In this document: positions 61,091-64,000 of the stretch, in pieces
How the letters are laid out: each line of letters opens with the position of its first letter
How positions within the stretch are numbered: position 1 is the stretch's first letter
Assembly: GCA_017405465.1 (NCBI GenBank)
Contig: JAFRAJ010000016.1
Span: forward strand, 110,818-174,817
Origin: Oscillospiraceae bacterium
GTDB taxonomy: Bacteria; Bacillota; Clostridia; Oscillospirales; Ruminococcaceae
Direction of reading: 5' to 3'
Length of the DNA: 64,000 nucleotides
Position numbers and translations under genes: made by a program
Notes under the pieces: generated by a model
Seen by the model: only the letters and a program-made list of their open reading frames with translations
Database searches by the model: none
Told to the model about the DNA's origin: nothing

Positions 61091-62623
61091 GTGCTTAGAA
61101 TAGTTAAAACAGATCTTGGGTATCTGGAAGGAATACCCTGCGGAGATCCCAGGATTACTGAGTTCAGAGGAGTTCCATATGCAGCACCTCCTGTTGGCCA
61201 ACTAAGATGGAGACCGCCGCAGCCTGCAGAACCATGGGAGGGAATACTCAGAGCTGACAGATATGCGCCGATGGAAGTACAGGCCAAAATCGGTGTGGAT
61301 GAAAAGGATTTCTACACAAAAGAATTGAATCCCACAGCTGCAGAATATGAGCAGAGCGAAGACTGCCTTTACTTCAACATGTGGTCTCCGGCCAGAAGCA
61401 CCGGGGATAAATTTCCTATCTATGTCTGGTTCCATGGAGGCGGTCTTCAGGCAGGATACTCTTACGAGATGGAATTCAACGGCGAGCACATGGCCAGAGA
61501 AGGAGTGATAGTCGTCTCCGTTGGCTACAGGATCAATGTTTTCGGATGGATGGCACATCCTGAACTTACTGCGGAAGATCCGGATGGCTGTCATGGCAAT
61601 TACTGTCTGCAGGATATCCTTTTCTGCTGTGAGTGGCTAAAGAAAAATGCAAGAGCTTTCGGCGGCGATCCTGACAGGATAACGTTAGGGGGACAGAGTG
61701 GCAGCGCGTTTGGAGCACAGGCCTTAGGAACGTCTCCCTTGGCAAAAGGATTGATCACAGGAATCATAATGCAGTCGGGCGGAGGCCTCAGATCATTGGG
61801 GTATGGAACAGGATGCACTCCCTTGAAGAAAGCAGAGGAAGCAGGAGTAGAACTGCTGCAGATACTGGGTGTCAACAGTATTGCAGAAGCAAGGGAAGTT
61901 CCTGCAGATGAACTGTACAAAGCCTATCAAAAGATGGGCAGAAGATTCGACGTCTGGAGCCCAAGGATAGATGGTAAGATGCTTCTTGAGGATTCGACAC
62001 AGGCATATATCAACGGGAATTTCAATGATATTCCGTATCTGTTCGGAAGCACTTCGGGTGAGGGCGGAAATGTTTTCGGAGGGAAAGCTCCTGAAACAGT
62101 AGAAGAGCTGAAAGCGATTGCGGAACCTATATTCGGAGCGAGAACAGATGAATTCCTTTCTTTATGCAGGACGGATTCTAAAGAGAATATTCTCAGAACA
62201 TATAGAGGACCTGCGTTCAATGCCAGGACTCTTGGAGCCAGAGGTTTTGCTATGACTCAAGCAGAACAGGGTAAAACAGGATATTGTTATATCTTCAATC
62301 ACGACATCCCTGGTGACGACAATGCAGGACCTTACCATGGAAGTGATCTGTGGTTCGTATTCAACAATCTGGATAAATGCTGGCGTCCATTTGAAGGCAA
62401 GCATTACGATCTGGCCAGACAGGCATGTAAATACTGGACCAACTTTATCAAGACCGGTGACCCGAACGGGATGGACATTAGCGGTAAACCTCTTCCTGAG
62501 TGGAGACCTGTAAAGGAAAACGATATGTTCGTCATGGAGTTTACAGATAAACCCGGACAAGAAGAAGGAGAACTGGACCCTGCAGCCAGATTCAGGATAG
62601 AGTATGAGCTTGGCAGAGTGTAG
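61091..62623 (+). CDS. Type B carboxylesterase
   Basis: The start is GTG 61091, which follows the GGAGG that ends the preceding gene, giving 510 residues beginning MLRIVKTDLGYLEG. It has a FRGVPYAAPPVGQLRW opening, an HGGGLQAGYS oxyanion segment, the elbow GGQSGSAFG (Ser203) and YHGSDLWFVF. The gene lies one base after its paralogue, a tandem duplicate in one transcript. The Ser-Gly-Ser elbow differs from Ser-Ala-Gly in the sister copies, so its specificity may differ. Confidence 0.92.
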   Translation: MLRIVKTDLGYLEGIPCGDPRITEFRGVPYAAPPVGQLRWRPPQPAEPWEGILRADRYAPMEVQAKIGVDEKDFYTKELNPTAAEYEQSEDCLYFNMWSPARSTGDKFPIYVWFHGGGLQAGYSYEMEFNGEHMAREGVIVVSVGYRINVFGWMAHPELTAEDPDGCHGNYCLQDILFCCEWLKKNARAFGGDPDRITLGGQSGSAFGAQALGTSPLAKGLITGIIMQSGGGLRSLGYGTGCTPLKKAEEAGVELLQILGVNSIAEAREVPADELYKAYQKMGRRFDVWSPRIDGKMLLEDSTQAYINGNFNDIPYLFGSTSGEGGNVFGGKAPETVEELKAIAEPIFGARTDEFLSLCRTDSKENILRTYRGPAFNARTLGARGFAMTQAEQGKTGYCYIFNHDIPGDDNAGPYHGSDLWFVFNNLDKCWRPFEGKHYDLARQACKYWTNFIKTGDPNGMDISGKPLPEWRPVKENDMFVMEFTDKPGQEEGELDPAARFRIEYELGRV

Positions 62624-62668
62624 ATATATCCATTTTTCTGACCAAATTATTGATATGGAGGTAATACG

Positions 62669-63715
62669 ATGGGAATTCTTGACAGACTTAAAGAACAGTT
62701 CAAGGCACAGGAACCATTCAATAGGATATTGAGGCCGTACGCACATGAGGCAGTCAAGATCTACGAAGATTGTGTCTGTTATCCTAAGGGTGAACTGGTG
62801 AGACTTTATAAAAAAGAAGCAGAGATGCGGGCTATTACAGATTTTGAAGAACTCGAAAGAAGAGTGAGCGAATTCGGAGATGTGATTAACGAAGTAGCCG
62901 GTACTCGCTTTACAGAAGTACCTCAGAGAATCGTGCTGTGGAAAGAAGGAAACATGCCCGAAGAGACTGAGTACAAAGATAATTCCGACTTGCAGTACAC
63001 GCATGATCCGGATTACGTACCGTTCATGTATGAGATGCTGCTTCCTGTTGATGTCTATCCCAAAGGGGCGATAATCATGTCTGCCGGGGGAGATCACGGA
63101 TCAAACATATTGCTGGAGTGTTATCAGGCCAGTCTAGAGATGAATGAGCTCGGATATCAGTGTTTTATATTAATGAACAGACCGAACGCCAATCCCTGGA
63201 CAGGCAGAGAAGCTGGCGCTGATGTCGCGAGAGCAATCCAGTATGTCAGAGCAAATGCAGAAAAGTATCGTATATCTGCGGATCATGTCGCATTCGCAGG
63301 ATACTCTAACGGAGGACTGACGGGAGAGCACAACATCCAGCATTTTTCCGGAGGCAGGACTATCAATGATTCTTTCCCGGAGTATATACCTGATGATCTT
63401 GACGGATTCAGCGGCTGTCCAGATGTGTTTTTGTGTGTTTATGGACCGAGATTCGTCGGTGAGACGTTCGACTGGGAAGGAGTGGAATATCCTCCTACAA
63501 TAGTCATAGTGGGAGAGAAAGACTTCAATATCCCGAACATCGCACCATATGCGGAAGATCTGCGTTCTCATGGGGTAACTGTCGAGATGCATACCTTCAT
63601 TAACTGCCCGCACGGAGGTGTAGGGAACGCTATTCTCGGTGAAGTAGAGCATCCAAACTACTACCAGTGGAGAACACTGTGTGATGCATTCATGACTGAG
63701 GTTTACAGGAGATAG
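62669..63715 (+). CDS. Alpha/beta hydrolase, paralogue of the 58404 product
   Basis: The 348-residue protein follows a GGAGG site. It has the elbow AGYSNGG (Ser213), FLCVYGPRF and a late His in CPHGGVG. It matches the 58404 product in length, order and nucleophile position. It is the last gene of the hydrolase cluster and ends before a hairpin and a group II intron. Confidence 0.85.
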   Translation: MGILDRLKEQFKAQEPFNRILRPYAHEAVKIYEDCVCYPKGELVRLYKKEAEMRAITDFEELERRVSEFGDVINEVAGTRFTEVPQRIVLWKEGNMPEETEYKDNSDLQYTHDPDYVPFMYEMLLPVDVYPKGAIIMSAGGDHGSNILLECYQASLEMNELGYQCFILMNRPNANPWTGREAGADVARAIQYVRANAEKYRISADHVAFAGYSNGGLTGEHNIQHFSGGRTINDSFPEYIPDDLDGFSGCPDVFLCVYGPRFVGETFDWEGVEYPPTIVIVGEKDFNIPNIAPYAEDLRSHGVTVEMHTFINCPHGGVGNAILGEVEHPNYYQWRTLCDAFMTEVYRR

Positions 63716-63722
63716 AAAGAAC

Positions 63723-63752
63723 AAGGCTGCCGGTATATATGCCGGCAGCCTT
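63723..63752 (+). terminator. 11-bp terminator hairpin interrupted by a group II intron
   Basis: AAGGCTGCCGG (63723-63733) pairs with CCGGCAGCCTT (63742-63752). The expected T-run is replaced by TTATGAG and then the intron start, as with class C introns that insert right after terminator stems. Confidence 0.8.
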
Positions 63753-63756
63753 ATGA

Positions 63757-64000
63757 GTGTGCCGGGCATGGCACGATTCTATCTGGTGAAAGTCCAGTCG
63801 CGGGTAGTTACCGCCAAGCGTAGCGAACCACAAGCCTGCAACAGCAATGACGCAGGGGGAGGAAGTGGTGTAGCAAATCCGAGGAGCCTACGAACAGAAA
63901 CCGGATACAAGGCCAAATGGCGGATGAGGTTGCTCTTGAAACCAAAGTCCAAAAGGTAAACGTAAAGCCAAGCGGGTAAATCCGGAGGTTGTGCGGAGAA
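63757..64000 (+). mobile_element. 5' end of a bacterial group II intron, cut by window edge
   Basis: The stretch begins GTGTGCC and contains GGTGAAAGTCC and GTAGTTACCGCCAAGCGTAG, segments typical of domain I of bacterial group II introns (GUGYG start, exon-binding and core loops). No protein starts in the visible 244 bases; the reverse-transcriptase gene should follow beyond the window. The position just behind a terminator stem suggests the class C subgroup. Confidence 0.8.

Noticed and set aside
62162..63097. Leftward frame of 311 codons under the last two hydrolase genes
   Set aside because: It spans the junction of two clearly coding + strand genes and has no family motif or start signal. 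It is a shadow of their codon bias.
63753..63959. Rightward frame of 68 codons at the right end
   Set aside because: It lies inside the structured 5' domain of the group II intron and has no ribosome-binding site.
1..64000. CRISPR arrays, tRNA and rRNA genes
   Set aside because: I saw no regularly spaced repeats of CRISPR size and no cloverleaf or rRNA-like stretch on either strand. A short tRNA could still be missed by eye.

Overview
The window looks like a genomic island plus adjoining chromosome from an anaerobic, low-to-moderate G+C Bacillota, most likely Clostridia. This is inferred from strong AGGAGG-type ribosome-binding sites, heavy AGA/AGG/ATA codon use, Tn916-style integrase and excisionase genes, large serine recombinases, a NrdG-like radical SAM protein and a bacterial group II intron. 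No rRNA or tRNA gene is visible, so the species cannot be fixed.

Layout. (1) 1-8970: a type I restriction-modification operon (hsdM, cut by the window edge, then hsdS, a small membrane protein and hsdR), followed by a WYL regulator and a DUF3578/DUF3883 protein. hsdS carries three target-recognition domains, a 12-bp spacer repeat and a GACA tract. Gain or loss of one GACA unit gives an immediate stop after the second domain, so the gene looks phase-variable. (2) 9191-29108: a promoter-led, same-strand run of twelve genes. It joins a 2270-residue SWIM/helicase/nuclease protein to a Ser/Thr kinase, a coiled-coil protein, an FHA protein, a NrdG-like radical SAM protein, a ClpB-like AAA+ ATPase, a PP2C phosphatase, a DUF4236 membrane protein, a membrane-anchored metallo-beta-lactamase-fold hydrolase, an FtsK-like ATPase and two zinc-ribbon proteins. 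It reads as a phosphorylation-controlled DNA-processing or defence system and is the main candidate for an undescribed system. (3) 29.1-35.9 kb: a visibly more G+C-rich mobile module. It holds a candidate small RNA, a LexA-like repressor with a palindromic operator, an ImmA/IrrE-type peptidase, a second LexA-like protein that has lost both catalytic residues, small zinc-ribbon proteins, an attenuator-like leader, a sigma-like factor, excisionase and tyrosine integrase. (4) 35.9-41.8 kb: a membrane protein, an XRE regulator, a CoiA-UvrD fusion helicase, a RecD2-like helicase and a small zinc protein. (5) 41.8-49.4 kb: a leftward six-gene operon (catalytically dead resolvase-like protein, active large serine recombinase, two proteins sharing the recombinase C-terminal domain, two ParB-like proteins) opposite an XRE regulator, then two zinc-ribbon genes. 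(6) About 49.55-50.04 kb: the orphan 3' end of a methionyl-tRNA synthetase-like gene, the probable island boundary. (7) 50.4-63.7 kb: a LysR regulator and nine serine hydrolases of several families, with clear internal duplication. (8) From about 63.76 kb: the 5' end of a group II intron just behind a terminator hairpin.

How the parts may work together. Regions 1-5 look like an accumulated defence and mobility island. The same palindromic operator lies beside both the tyrosine integrase and the serine-recombinase/XRE promoter region, which suggests shared control of two recombination modules. Region 7 looks like host chromosome devoted to intracellular de-esterification of unknown substrates; none of these hydrolases shows a signal peptide.
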